From contig NC_044014.1 of NCBI RefSeq assembly GCF_900496995.4, positions 7,018,001 through 7,082,000 of the forward strand: a stretch of 64,000 nt of DNA, in the 5' to 3' direction. This DNA comes from Aquila chrysaetos chrysaetos. Taxonomy: Eukaryota > Chordata > Aves > Accipitriformes > Accipitridae. Made by a program: the position numbers and the translations under genes. Below the pieces are notes generated by a model. That model saw nothing but the letters and a program-made list of their open reading frames with translations. It searched no databases and was not told the DNA's origin. Below, in pieces: positions 39,425 to 51,000 of this stretch (position 1 is the stretch's first letter; every line of letters begins with the position of its first letter).

Positions 39425-42400
39425 TACTCCTTTTAGCCTGCCCTTCTTCCCTGAATAAATGCTTGTGACAGTTTCTTCAGCTTCATCTGAAGAGACATTA
39501 TATGACCTAGGAGCAGTTGAGCCGGTTCTACAGACTTCGCAGCCTCATCCATCTTCCCTCTGCGTTTTGTTCCATCCTTTCATTTTAACAGGCAACTCTA
39601 TGGATTTTTTTTTTTTTCCAAAATTGAGTAAAATACCCATCATCTTTGCAATATTTTCTTTACAATGTTTACTGTAATTTTGGTTTCCCTGCCTAATCTT
39701 TCTCACAAAGCAGTATGCATTTTTTAAATCTTCCAAGCAAAATAATTACAAAGATAATCCAGCTGAGTGTAATCAAACTGCAGGGTTCTTTATTTTCCTG
39801 GCCTTTTAATTTAATTTCACATCCTGTGGTCTTAAAGAAATATTAGGATTGTATCATCTTGTTATTGTTTAGATTATGTGCCTGTAAAAATAAGGAGCAA
39901 TCGATTCTCTTCTTACCCACTGCCACACAGAAAATGCCTGCAGCATATAGAATATTTTTTAAATAGAGATCCAGGGGAAGAACTCATAAATGAGCACAAG
40001 TCAGATCCTTAGCTCCCATTTTCATTGAAAAACACATACACACACAAAAAAAAAGGAAGGGTAGTATTTCCTATCCAGAACCCTTGTTTACTTGGTTGGA
40101 TTTGACTAATATTTTATAAAGACAGTAACTGCTTTGATTAAATAATTTGCTTTTAAACTTTTTCAATGCACCAATATGGATCCTGATGTGATTTTGTGGA
40201 TATTTTAGCCATGGAAATAATCCCATTGACTTTAGGACCACTACTTGCACTTAAATTAGAGCTTCAGTAGCTTTCTTTGGATCAATACAAACCAGAAGTC
40301 ATTCACAGAGTAACACTGGCATAAGAATAGTGTAGGAGAAGAATCACCTACATGCCTAAACACATAAGGTCGGCCAAGCAATAAAAATACAAGTTCTATC
40401 TCTACACATGCAGAAGGACCCTGCCTACATCCTAGCAGTCAGCTTTGGGATTTAGGAGGATCAGAGCACATCTGTATTAATAAGCCTGAATACCCGACTG
40501 GGGCTTCAGACCCTTCACTGCAAGCATCAAAGTCCTCAGCATGCAGATGTTCATCTTCTGAGTTGGGGAAAAAGATCATTAGCAGATCTTAGCTAGCAAA
40601 GCAGTACCTGGAAAGGGAGCTCATATTCCAAGAAGTAAGATTGAAATGATGCAGGGGTGGTTTTGGGGTTGGTTTTTTTTTTTTTGGCGGTGGGTTTTTT
40701 GGTTTTTTTTTTCAGTAGTAACCCATTTTACTGTCTGCAGGTATAAAGGAAAAAGGAAGCAAGGTCAGCCACCGAACAGGTACAACATACCCCCAGGGCC
40801 TAGAAACAGCAAAGTCAGAGCTGTTGCATTCCTCTTTAGCTGTTTTTTCTTCATTGCCCTCAAAATGGGGAAGCGCACACCCATCCACCAACTCGCTGGT
40901 GACAAAGGGATGGACACTTGTGGTAGAGCCCATCTCAGGGCGAGACTGGGGTTGAGGCTTTCATTCTGGAGCTGTTTATCACAAAGACACATGTGTTAGT
41001 TTGGTCCAAGTGCTGCTGGCCTGGTAACACTCTCAGTAAAGCATCCCTAAAACCATCTCTTTCAGACATTTTTGCCTAGGTTATCTCAGAATATTCTTAA
41101 TTAATACAAAAAGCTAGATACAGTCACAAAATTATACATATGTCTTGTAAAAATACTGAAAATTCTTTTCTGAGTGGACAATTTCAGCAACACCAAGTTA
41201 AAACCTTCTCAGAAAAGGAACATACTGATAACAAAGACAGGCAGTCTCTTCCTAGATTTATTATTTTGCACTTGAGGAAAGCAATCACAGGAGATTAATG
41301 GAGCAGATGTAAGTAGCTCTATTCAAACCTCCATAGTTAACATTTATTCTAGAAGTTTTACTAGCTAATAGCTTCTATGTGTTAATAACCCGAGAGACCA
41401 TCACAGCTCAGTACTAAATATTTTTTAAACACCTACAAACCCAACAAGCTAGATAGCAATTAGGCCATAACATCACAGTTCCACAGCAATAACACACATG
41501 AAGGGGCACAGTCCTCTCTTCAATAAGGAAATTTTGGGTGGAAAAGGTCTTGGTTTCTCCAGCATTGGCACATCCCAAGACCTGCTGCCCATGCCTGCAA
41601 ACTGGTGTAGCTGGCCAGAGAGAGAACCCCAGAAGAACAGAGTGCCCACCACGGGCACAGCGACAGCAGCTCTAACTTGCTCTGCATCAGCCCTGCTATA
41701 AAAAAAAAAACAAACCACGGAAAGGGATTTCAAGCCGGTTCTACACACACACACACACAGACACACACGCTTGCTCTAAGCCAGGTATGGCTACCGAAAT
41801 AAGTCCCTTCTGTAAAAGGAGGTCTTGAAGTCATTCAGACTTACACATTCTTTTCACAAAGGCCTGAAGAATCCTGTTTTCTGAATTTCCTTGATTAAAA
41901 TAAAATGAAATGTTCTGGACTCTTCTGGCTATTTTTTTTTTTTTCCAGAAAGAAATGGTTACAGGCTTGAAAAGGAATATCTTTTTTTTTTTTTAAACTA
42001 CTGCTTAAAAGCACCCTGTTGTATCTGAAGTAATGGCTGATTCCATTCTTGAAATATTTTTTTTTAAGCTATTGCAGTGGTAAGAGCTTCTCTTGAACTC
42101 CAAAAAGAAAACCAAACTGAGTAACTGCACGCAAGCTTCCTCTGCTTACAGAGACAACACTTTCCTTACAAAGTACTTTGTTTTTATATCAAGGGATACA
42201 GGACAGGACCTTAGATTCTGCATTCAAAGCACTGGTTAACAAAGTTGCTAAAGTTTAAGTTGCAATAATCATATTCTCCATGGGGGTTCGGCTGTCACTA
42301 TAGTCACCTTCTTTCCTTCAAAATATGCTTTTCATTGTTCTACTGCCCCTTTTCCAATTGCTCTGCAGCCAAGTTCTTGGAAAGCAATCACGCTTCTTGT

Positions 42401-45400
42401 TTAGGATTTATTGCTAGTCTTTTGCCAATAAGGACACGCACAAATCTCCCCTGTGATCATCCTGCAAGAGCAAGCTAAAAATACAGCAATTTATGAACAG
42501 GCACATTTTGCATGTTATATGGCATCGCTGTGCGCTCATCAAAAAATTCTGAGAGATATATAAAAGAAGGTCGCCCCTTTTGGCTAGCGTGATCAAAGGC
42601 TCTGCTTGGGTGCCATAAATAAGCTTATTTGAGAATTCCAGTCTACCTAAAAAGGAAAAAAAAGCATTTGTGTTGTGTTTTAGGGGTTGGAGAGGTTTTT
42701 TTTCCTTTTACCAGGTTTACATGGTGAACTTTGCACTTTAGAAACCCGAGGTCTGAGAAAAACAATAGTTTATCTTCCAAATTGCCTGGTTTAAAACTAA
42801 TAACTGTGATGACTAATTTAGCGATCACTAAAACTTTAAAATGGTGGGAACTGTCTATCTGTACAAATTCGTAAAGGATTTTGCAATTTCAGAGTCAGGT
42901 TGTATTTGGGTTTTGAAATGCGTTTCAGGTTGTCTGAGAAAGCTCGTGCACACAGAAGCAGCAGGTAACGTGAGAGAAGATTGATCTTTCCTTATAGAAA
43001 GGAATGGATCATGAGGAAGAGTATCTAGGTAATCACCATGCCTTGGTCACGCTTATCTGACCATATTGTTTGTTTTTCATACAAACATCACAGTTCAATC
43101 ATCAGCCTCTTCGAAAGACTTGTCTTTTATCAGCTTATTGCTTTTGACAGGCAGGGGTAGATTCATGACTCTCTGGATGAGTTTTAAAGCTTGTCTGGGT
43201 TAGGGCTGTTAAAAGTTCCTCTGAAATGCCGGGAGACTCAGTCCTCGGTCTCTCCTGGACTCCGCCAGTGGCTCCGTGGTTCTGATGATGTCCTCTGTCA
43301 AACAACCTTAAATTGGGATAATTAATCGGGATTCATTCACCAACCTGGAGCTGCTGCTAGCAGCATGGTGTATCTCCGTTACTAATGGCTAGATGATTCT
43401 GTGGTTCAGACGCAATTGCTGAGACTCAGAAACCAGAAGGCTAATGAAAAGATCTAGATAAATGTTTCACCACCTCATAATTTGGGGTTCTTACTCAACC
43501 CGAAACGACTGCAATTGTTATTATTTTGCTTTTCTTTTTATGATTTTCACCTTTCTTTCCTTCCCTTCTCCGCTTATTTTTTTCCCCGGGCAATACAAGA
43601 CAGTCCTAAATACCTATTTGGTTCCTATAATTAAACCAGAAGTATTTTCTATTCAGTCCTAAAAGGGACTAGTGGTTTGTGAAATGGGATTTTGCATCCA
43701 AGAAATGAGAAATGATAATTGAGGAAACAGCATAACTTTATTCCTAACGAATTATAAATGAACTTTCAAATGCAATAAAACGCCATTTTTTACGTGTTCA
43801 GACTGGCAGACTTCTGAGTATAACAAGTAACTTATGTGTAATTTTGTGTCAAAAACTTCATATTCTGCAAAAAGATGAAGATTTCCTGAAATTTATTCTC
43901 TGCTCAAAATTATTCAGTGAGATACATTTTTGTATGTGAACTGCATTTACTCTTTTTGTTGCTCTAATAAGATTACTCATGTCTCACATGGCATCAGTTA
44001 ATTCTGGGTGTGCTTCTCATTGTAATCATCAGGATTCGAGTGCAAGTCTTTGTACAACAGTTATAAAACTTGCTTCCTGGTATTTCAGCTAAAAAGTTCA
44101 CTTTGCATCGGGGGCTGCGTTAGTACAACTTAGTCACAAAGGAATTTACACAAGGGACCACAGAAAAAAAAACGCTACCAAGGCCAAAGCAAATGAGTTG
44201 CAAAATTTAAACCAATATTTGCTAGAAAATGTTTGTGGTGGTCACTCAGCCCTACTTCTGAGTCCCTTACAAAAGTCCTCACCGCTGGACTTAACGTTGC
44301 AGGTCTACCTAAACCTCCCTTTGAAACTAATCTGAAATTTCCCTTTTGCTGCTGATATTGGGTTCGTGTTCCCCCTGCAATTATGGTAAAACTTCTGCTT
44401 CTGCTAACGTTTGCAGAGTGGATCCCATCGTTTTCCTTCTTCTGACATTAAGTACCACATTGCAGGCACCAACCACCATGCAATTGAGCTAATATAGCTT
44501 TTACTTTTCACTTAACAAGTGGAAACGCACATGCATGTACTTGGCTTTGGCTACACGTTCACCCAACTAAATGTACTGATGGAGTCTGCGGGACCTGGAA
44601 CAAGCTTATTTTTAGATACCATAATCCTCAATATATTAACTTGCTTTTGCTCTTGGTCTTCCATATGCTGTCCGTCTTCTTCATCTGCAATGACATCCAC
44701 CTAAATTACTCCCTGCAAATTTTAAAAACACTTTACTCACAGCGGCCTGCAATGATAACTCAAAATCTGGAAACGTACACAATACAGGCATACTACCTGT
44801 GGCTCTGATGTCAGGTACGTAACTTGTCCTTTGTTCTTCATTTCAAAAACTTTCAAGCCCCCTCCAAAAAAGCTTTAAAAATAAATGAGCACCAGGCCTC
44901 AAAAAAATGTTGTTGGAGCTTCATACGTGGCTAAAAGAAAAGTTGGAGTATAGTTTGGAGTAAATCTTGATAAAGTTCTGCCATTTGGATCGTAGCTAAC
45001 AGCTTCTTTAATACGATTTTAACACAATAAAACAACATTACTGTTACCGTCTTGCTGAGGATGGTAGAAAAAGACCATAAAACTGAATGGCACATTTAAA
45101 ATTACTTGCAAAATATTGGCTCTCTGAAAACAGCACACAATAACTGTAATTAGTACCAGTCCTTTAAAGGATTCCTAAAGTCTGCTGAAATCTAAAGCAG
45201 CACTGTATTGCCGGTAGCAACAACTGCATCCTAAACAATATTAAAAATGACAACAGAAAATAAAAATTCTCCATCCTAAGTCAGAAAGTTGTCATTCACT
45301 GATCTGCTGAATGGAATAACACCTTTGCCCTTATTATTTATAGAGCTTTTTTGGGAGGATCTCAGGACTTTACTCTTTAGCTAAGCCTCACAAGTTCAAC

Positions 45401-45610
45401 AGCCCGTGAGTTATATAAACATTATTTTACAATTTGAACTATTTTCCCAGCAAAAGGATCGCTCCAGGGGAGGACCACTTGAATTATTTCTTTTACAAAA
45501 CTAATATTGCTTTACTCGTGCTTCCTTAGCTTCAGAGGGACCAAAACGCAAGTCCACCCGAGCGGTCCCCGGCCTCGCTAGCAAGGCGGTTCCAGGCACT
45601 CCAGAGGACA
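39425..45610. other. Intronic sequence with no recognisable gene
   Basis: AT-rich intron between the solo LTR and the GRK5 CpG island, with several T runs (39606-39617, 40672-40685, 41932-41945, 41983-41994) and the AC microsatellite. Confidence 0.6.
41743..41769. repeat. (AC)n microsatellite
   Basis: Dinucleotide AC repeat with one interruption (AG), in intron 1 of GRK5. Confidence 0.85.
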
Positions 45611-45615
45611 GTAGG

Positions 45616-45646
<31 letters not shown>
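45616..45646. repeat. Poly(A) tract of about 31 A
   Basis: An uninterrupted A run at the intronic edge of the GRK5 CpG island, the longest homopolymer in the window. I recognise no SINE body or processed pseudogene before it, so it is listed as a simple repeat. Its exact length is prone to sequencing error. Confidence 0.9.
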
Positions 45647-45649
<3 letters not shown>

Positions 45650-45886
45650 TGCAGGTTATACGGCACCTAAAACCGCCCAGCCTAGCCAGTATTTTCAGGG
45701 AATAGAAGCTCGAATAAAGGCGTGGGAAACGGTCCTATTTTAAACAGCAAGCAAGGGAAAAATACACGGACAACCCGGGGCCGCAGCCGGCAGAAAACGA
45801 TGGCATCTTGGCAGCGATGCTGCAACCGTGAGACGTGTTGCTTGTGCGTGGCCCACGCTCATCCTCCTCCAGCCGGGGGTGGTGGT

Positions 45887-45901
45887 GGGGGGGGGGGGGG
45901 G
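45887..45901. repeat. G15 homopolymer
   Basis: A run of 15 G preceded by GGTGGT, in the GRK5 CpG island. With nearby G runs at 46383-46395 and around 46669-46690 it makes the plus strand strongly G-quadruplex-prone. Confidence 0.85.
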
Positions 45902-46667
45902 ATGCTCCCGGCTGGTGGACGGGGTCTCCGCGGGGAAACCGGGACAAGCCCCGAGCCCCCTCCCCGGCCCCGCGGCGGGCAGCGCCCGGCTCCGCGCCCG
46001 CGCTGCGGGAGGATATCCTCCCCCGGGCACGCACCGCCCTGCGCGGAGAGAGGAAACCACGTCCCCTCCCGAAAGGACAAAAAAAAAAAAAACCAACCCC
46101 AACCCCCCCCAAAAAAGCCCTCCGAGGGCGATCCGCTGGCGGCTATCGGGGTTCGGCTTTGCGGGTCCGCGGGGGATGTTCCAAGAGAGCCCCGCGGCGC
46201 GGGCCGGCATCCGAGCGTATTTTTTAACGGCTGCTCCGTGCCGGCGGCACCGGCATCTCCCGGAGCATCCAGCTGCCCGTCCACGGCCGCGGCTGGCAGC
46301 CGGTCCCCCCCCCCCCCGGCCCCAGCTCGGCGAGCCCCCGCGGCCGGCCCCGCTCCCCGGGGCACCGGCAGGCTGGGGCGGCGGGGGGGGGGGGGCGGTG
46401 GTGCTGAGCCCCCCGGTCCCTCTGCCCGGCTCCGGCTGGGGACAAACAGACTCTCAACAATGGGGCATGTTTGCAGCAACATGATATCACCTAATAACGC
46501 CGAATAAGGCAATGACTGTACGTTGAAGCGTATACGATCCTGCCGGTCTCACCACACGGCGCGGAAAGCTATTTGCAGATTTGCTAAGCCCTTTTGAATG
46601 AATGCATCTGCAGCTGACCTTTAACAATAGACGCTGAAATAGCACAATCTGTGGGACCAGATTTGAA

Positions 46668-46702
46668 AGGGGGGTGGGGGGGGGAGGCGGGAAGGGGGAA
46701 GG
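46668..46702 (+). other. G-run cluster, potential G-quadruplex
   Basis: Four or more G runs of three or more, separated by one or two bases, lie about 0.3 kb inside GRK5 intron 1. They satisfy the usual G4 pattern on the plus strand, which is the template strand for GRK5. Folding is inferred, not shown. Confidence 0.6.
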
Positions 46703-47005
46703 AAGAGATGGGTGAAAATTGTAATCTCTGCAATCTCATTCACTTCCTTTCCCAAACCTCCGCACACAGCGGGGGAAAGCGGTATTTTCCTTCTCACCGG
46801 GGGTTCTTCTCCCAACCGAGCCGTTTCCAACGCCGGCTCGGCCACATGGCACCCCGAAAGCCGCCGGCCGGCGGGACCGGCGCGCAGCCCCGCCGGTGCC
46901 CGCCCGCACCCCGCGGGCATCGCTCCGCGGCGGGGCGACTGCGACAAGGATGCTCCGGTCCCGGTGTCCGTGTCCCCGTCGTCCCCCCCCCCGCCGCTCT
47001 CTCAC

Positions 47006-47057
47006 CTTCCCTGGCTTTCAGCAAGACGGTGTTGGCAACGATGTTTTCCAGCTCCAT
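47006..47057 (-). CDS. GRK5: GRK5 coding exon 1 (G protein-coupled receptor kinase 5, N-terminus only)
   Basis: Read on the minus strand, an ATG at 47057 opens MELENIVANTVLLKARE plus the first base of a Gly codon, then a GTGAG splice donor (GT at 47005-47004). This is the conserved N-terminus of the GRK4/5/6 subfamily, and I recognise it as GRK5 from sequence plus the PRDX3/SFXN4 neighbourhood. In the family this N-terminal helix contacts active receptors; the kinase phosphorylates agonist-occupied GPCRs at the plasma membrane and can also act in the nucleus. The exon carries 17 codons plus one base (phase 1), as expected for this gene. No upstream in-frame ATG is seen; the open frame above it begins with GTG. 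The start context has G at +4 but T at -3. The rest of the protein (RGS-like and kinase domains) is not in the window. GRK6 shares much of this peptide, so synteny is what decides the symbol. Confidence 0.93.
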
Positions 47058-47749
47058 TGACGAGCTCGGGCAGCGTAGGCAGGCGGCGGCACTGCAGCAG
47101 GACGTCACTCCCGAGGTGCGGAGTCTCCGGGCGACCACCCGCCTCCTGCCCCTAGCGCCTTATCCCCCCGTGCATGATCCCTGCCTTCCTTCCCTTCTCC
47201 TCCGCGCTCCCCCGGCGGAGGCGGCGCTCCCCCCCCCCCCCCCCGCCCGATCTGCCTCTCGCCTCGCCTCGCCCCGCTACTCCATCCTCCGCCCCGCGGG
47301 CTCCCCGCCGGTTTGAGGGCTCGGGCGCTCCTCTGCCTCCCTCCCCCGGGGGTGTGGCACCGCGGAGCGGCCCCGCAGCCCCGCGCAGGCGCCATCCCCG
47401 CCGCCGCCGGCTCCGCGGGGCCCGGGCACGCCGGGACGTGTAGTCCTGGGGCGGCCCCCGACGCACCTGGCGCCGGCCCCGCGGACGCGCAGCGGCCCCG
47501 CCGAGGGGGCAGGGAGCGGACGCGGGACGGGAGGCGGGAGCCGACCGGGGGCGAGGGGGGGGGGGGGGGAAACGACACGCCGGTTCGGCGCGGCGAGGAG
47601 TGTGGCGGGGGGGGGGAGTCCGCGGAGCGATGCGCGGAGCGATGCGCGGGGCTCCCCGCGGCGCGGCCCCGACGGCGGCGCAGCGCAGCCCCTGGTGCCG
47701 GGCGCCACCCCGCGGCGGCGGCCCCGGAGCGGACCGGGGTCCCCAGGGC

Positions 47750-47774
47750 GGAGCGGAGCGGAGCGGAGCGGAGC
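47750..47774. repeat. (GGAGC)5 tandem repeat in the GRK5 CpG island
   Basis: Five uninterrupted copies of the pentamer GGAGC, ending in GGG. It lies about 0.7 kb upstream of the GRK5 start codon in the gene's orientation. A nearby block at about 47628-47650 repeats GCGATGCGCGG twice. Such arrays are often length-variable. Confidence 0.9.
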
Positions 47775-48049
47775 GGGACCCCCAGGGCTCCCCGGGCCGG
47801 GCCGGGCCGGGCGGCGGGGCTCCGTGCTCGTCCCCGCCTGACAGGTGCTGACACCCGAGTGAAGGAGTCGCCGGCAACCGGCGGACTTCATCCCCTGCCG
47901 TGGGAAGCGCGTCCGCCTCCTCGGGCTGGAGACACGGGCTTCTCGCCTTTCTGGAGGGAGATTTTGGGCAAGTCCCCGAGGGAATCCCGTCTTTTCTGCC
48001 GCACCGGTTTTGTTTTAATTCTTGGGGTTTTTTTTTAATCCCGGTAAGC

Positions 48050-51000
48050 GGCTGCGTGAGACGTCAGCCACTTGCGGAAAGTTTGTGAATTTTAAGCGCT
48101 AGATTGCAACATAAATTCTCTCTTGTCTATATAGGACAGATGCTCGTGTCAGCATGATCCTGATTTTCCTGGCAACGGGGTAGATCGATTCAGCAGGTCA
48201 AGCAAAGAAAGAGGAATAAAACCGACCCATTACTCTCACTAACACTTCCCCCATCTGTATTTCCATTGATTAAATCCACGTGAAGCGAACCAAATGAACA
48301 TGCACCTTCTTGTAAGTAGAGCGCAAGCACTACTTTTTCATTTTTCTTCTTTTTTTATCGCACCAATCTTATTTCTTTCTACAGCCAGGCAGAAATGGCT
48401 TGCAACAGCAGGACTTGCAGGCTGCCTAGAACACATTTTCTGAACCTAGGAAAGAAATGAGAAATGCGTTTAATGAGTAATACCTTGGGCATTAGGATAA
48501 AATGGCTATAATAAATGCCTTTTGTACCCGATTAAGTGTCAAAGGTTAGAACTTTGAAAGTTACTGTGCGTAGCAGGTGGCACTGCTATGTACGATCTTC
48601 CACATCCTCTCTCCTGTCACTTCAGAAAATGTTCAGTCTCCGGAAGCCATGCCGTGTTGTGGTTACTTTCTTTGTAATGCCAAGTTCTATATAGCAGCAG
48701 TTGTGTCTGTAAGTACCGGAAGATTTTGCTCTGATTAAATAATTCTTAAGGGAAAAATTGCTTCCTGGAAACCAGAGCCTTAGCATAGAGATGAGGTTCC
48801 TAAGGAATGTCTGCCCTGCTTGTTGTTTGACCGCTTCTGTGCAAGGACTGATGCGCGCTTGTAAACAGAGCAAATTATGCTCAGGTTGTAAGTGCACTTC
48901 ACACCCCTGCCCAGCCTCCCACTAACGGTCATCACAAGGACAACACCGGCATCACAACATGGCTGATGTTGGAAGACACGCCTTTTATTGCATACAATGT
49001 TTTTAATGCTACAAGCAACTCCTCTCTCCAAAGGAAAAATGAACACACGTGTGTCAGTCCCCATTTTGTGAAGCAGCACGCGCTGCAGCAGCGAGCTAAC
49101 TTCTGCTGACAGCAATGGGATATCAGTGTGCTTGCCACATCTCGGGATGGGGCTGTTCAGTGGGGAGGGATTTACCTTCATGGGAGACTCCGCAGGGAGC
49201 ACGGACTGTGTTTGGTGTGCAACTTTTACACAGGTGCCTCAATGAAGAGGGCAGATCTTGGAAATCGGCATGTGCACCTGACAGCTCTACTGCTCCTCTT
49301 TCATCTGATGTCTATATGTACCTCTATATATACAGAGTCATCTGCAGTGTCACCCTGTGAGACAAAAGTATGACTCCAGCGTGCTGGAGTCTTCGCTGTA
49401 TACTGTGTGAATGTTTATTTAATTCTTGAAAGGGTAAATAGGTTTATCAAAAGAGTTGCAACGGATCTATACGGTGTTTGGAAATCCCATGGAGCTACCT
49501 AGTGTTCATGAACAGCGCAGCTCTGAAGCACTTCACGATCCTGGCAACCAAAGGCACGGTTACACGGTCCCTTCAGAAACCGGGGCAGCAACTGAACAGA
49601 GTGTTGTGCGGCTGCCAGAGTGGTTATTTCAACTAAGCTGGATGACTTTGCATTGAAGTGGACTAGGAGCAGTCACATAACGTAAATGTGGCTGAGTGCA
49701 GGGAGCGGAAAGCTGAGCTCTGCTACCAGATTACTGAGATTCTGCAATAACACGTTTGTCTTAGTTACACATCTACACAGAGGGCAGCAATTCTGACGTC
49801 ACGTTTATCGGTAAGAACAACGGAGTGGGTTTTCTTCATGATTCTTACAGCATTTCACAAAATAAAACTTGTTTCCAACAAATCTGAGTCTATGTGGTGC
49901 ACTAGGACGGAAGGAAGTGTGTTCGCTAACACAATGCCCTACTTTGAAAAACAAAATCAAGACAATCAGTCCTCACCGCATCTCTCTTTTCTACTACAGT
50001 TTTTTAAGCCTGAATATACCACTGATAGATGACAAGGGGCTGCTTCAGCGCAAGCCTCAGATGGATGGCCCCTTTCAAGGATGGGGCTCCCCATCGGATG
50101 CCAGAGCAAGTGCCACTGCACAGACCTACTTGCCTTAAAGTCTGTCAATTGGTCTTTGCAAAACCCACTTTGGAGTCTTGCCTCCTGATTTCTTCATAGC
50201 TGTTGGTATCTTCATTTTCGTGTCACCTGGAACACCCGGTTCACAAAAACAACAAAAAGAAAAAAATATTAGGAAGAGGTAGATTTATTTATATCCATTT
50301 TCTCTCGTGACAACACAGCCCTTTAACTTCAAGGTATGTCCACACCTGATTTAATGGAGCAGTCAGGTTCTCTGTGAGTGAGGGAGAAAGAAACAGCAGA
50401 CCTGTGAGTCTGTTCCACTGCTTGTCTTACTCTACTCACTGTCATAAACTCTGATGCTGAAATACTCAAGCATGGACTCAAAGACAGGGTGGCAGGGAAG
50501 GAACACAGGTCTTTTTTTGCTGGCCTAAAAATCCTGATTCAGTGCTTGCTGGGAGAAAAGGGAAAATTTAGTCTGAATCATGTGCAGAAGCAGCCAATTT
50601 TGGAAGGAAAAAAAAAAGGAGAGGCTACCGAAAAACAGTTAAACTCTGAAAAATGTGCTTTCTAAGGTGCTTAATGTGTTTGGTTGTTCTGCTTTCCAAA
50701 AAAATCTTCATCTGAAGTCATTCAGGAAAGGCCCAGAAAAAAAACCCTTTTTGAGTGCTGAACATCAGGGTAAAGCAGGGCTGGCAGCCATCTTTCCTTT
50801 ATGGGAAAAGAGAGGTTTGTAAATGAAACGCCAACACCGTGCGAGACCCAAATGCATCAGTGTAATAGGAATAGGAAAGCAGCAAGGCAGAGTGTGATAT
50901 TCTGAGCCACTCTAAGGGATGAGTCATCGGCAGGGTGGGCTCACGCAGCTCCAGCCAGAAACACAGCAGCAACACACCCAGTTTTATCCTGCCACCAGAG

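Larger units (their letters stand above)
1..47005 (-). other. GRK5: GRK5 intron 1 (partial, 3' end outside the window)
   Basis: Everything from the exon 1 donor to the window start behaves as one intron. I looked on the minus strand for the next expected GRK5 coding block (the lysine-rich segment leading into the RGS-like domain) and did not recognise it. Intron 1 is also very long in mammalian GRK5. The six-frame ORFs here are short, overlap one another on both strands and match no protein I know, apart from LINE pieces. A diverged or very short exon could be missed by eye. Confidence 0.8.
45780..48000 (-). promoter_or_regulatory. GRK5: CpG island spanning GRK5 promoter, 5'UTR and start of intron 1
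   Basis: The stretch is extremely GC-rich and dense in CpG, surrounds the GRK5 start codon and drops back to AT-rich sequence beyond about 48.0 kb and below about 45.7 kb. The 5'UTR must lie just above 47057 on the minus strand, but no TATA box is obvious and the exact start site cannot be placed. GC-box-like cores, long G or C runs and a GGAGC tandem array occur inside it. Long overlapping ORFs on both strands here are composition effects: proline-, arginine- and glycine-rich, many opening at GTG rather than ATG. Confidence 0.85.

Noticed and set aside
45616-45646. Poly(A) tract as the tail of a processed pseudogene
   Set aside because: No gene-like sequence precedes it and no target-site duplication was found.
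45722-46507. 261-codon open frame in the GRK5 CpG island (plus strand)
   Set aside because: It starts at GTG, overlaps equally long frames on the minus strand and is composed of Gly/Pro/Arg/Ala from GC-rich repeats and homopolymers.
46794-47138. N-terminal extension of GRK5 upstream of MELEN
   Set aside because: The open frame above the ATG begins with GTG. The conserved GRK5 protein starts at MELEN.
47105-47877. Minus-strand frames of 240-250 codons upstream of GRK5
   Set aside because: Composition artefacts of the CpG island on both strands. They do not join the GRK5 frame through an ATG.
49372-49391. Perfect 9-bp hairpin as a microRNA or regulatory RNA
   Set aside because: The stem is far too short for a microRNA precursor, and there is no supporting context.
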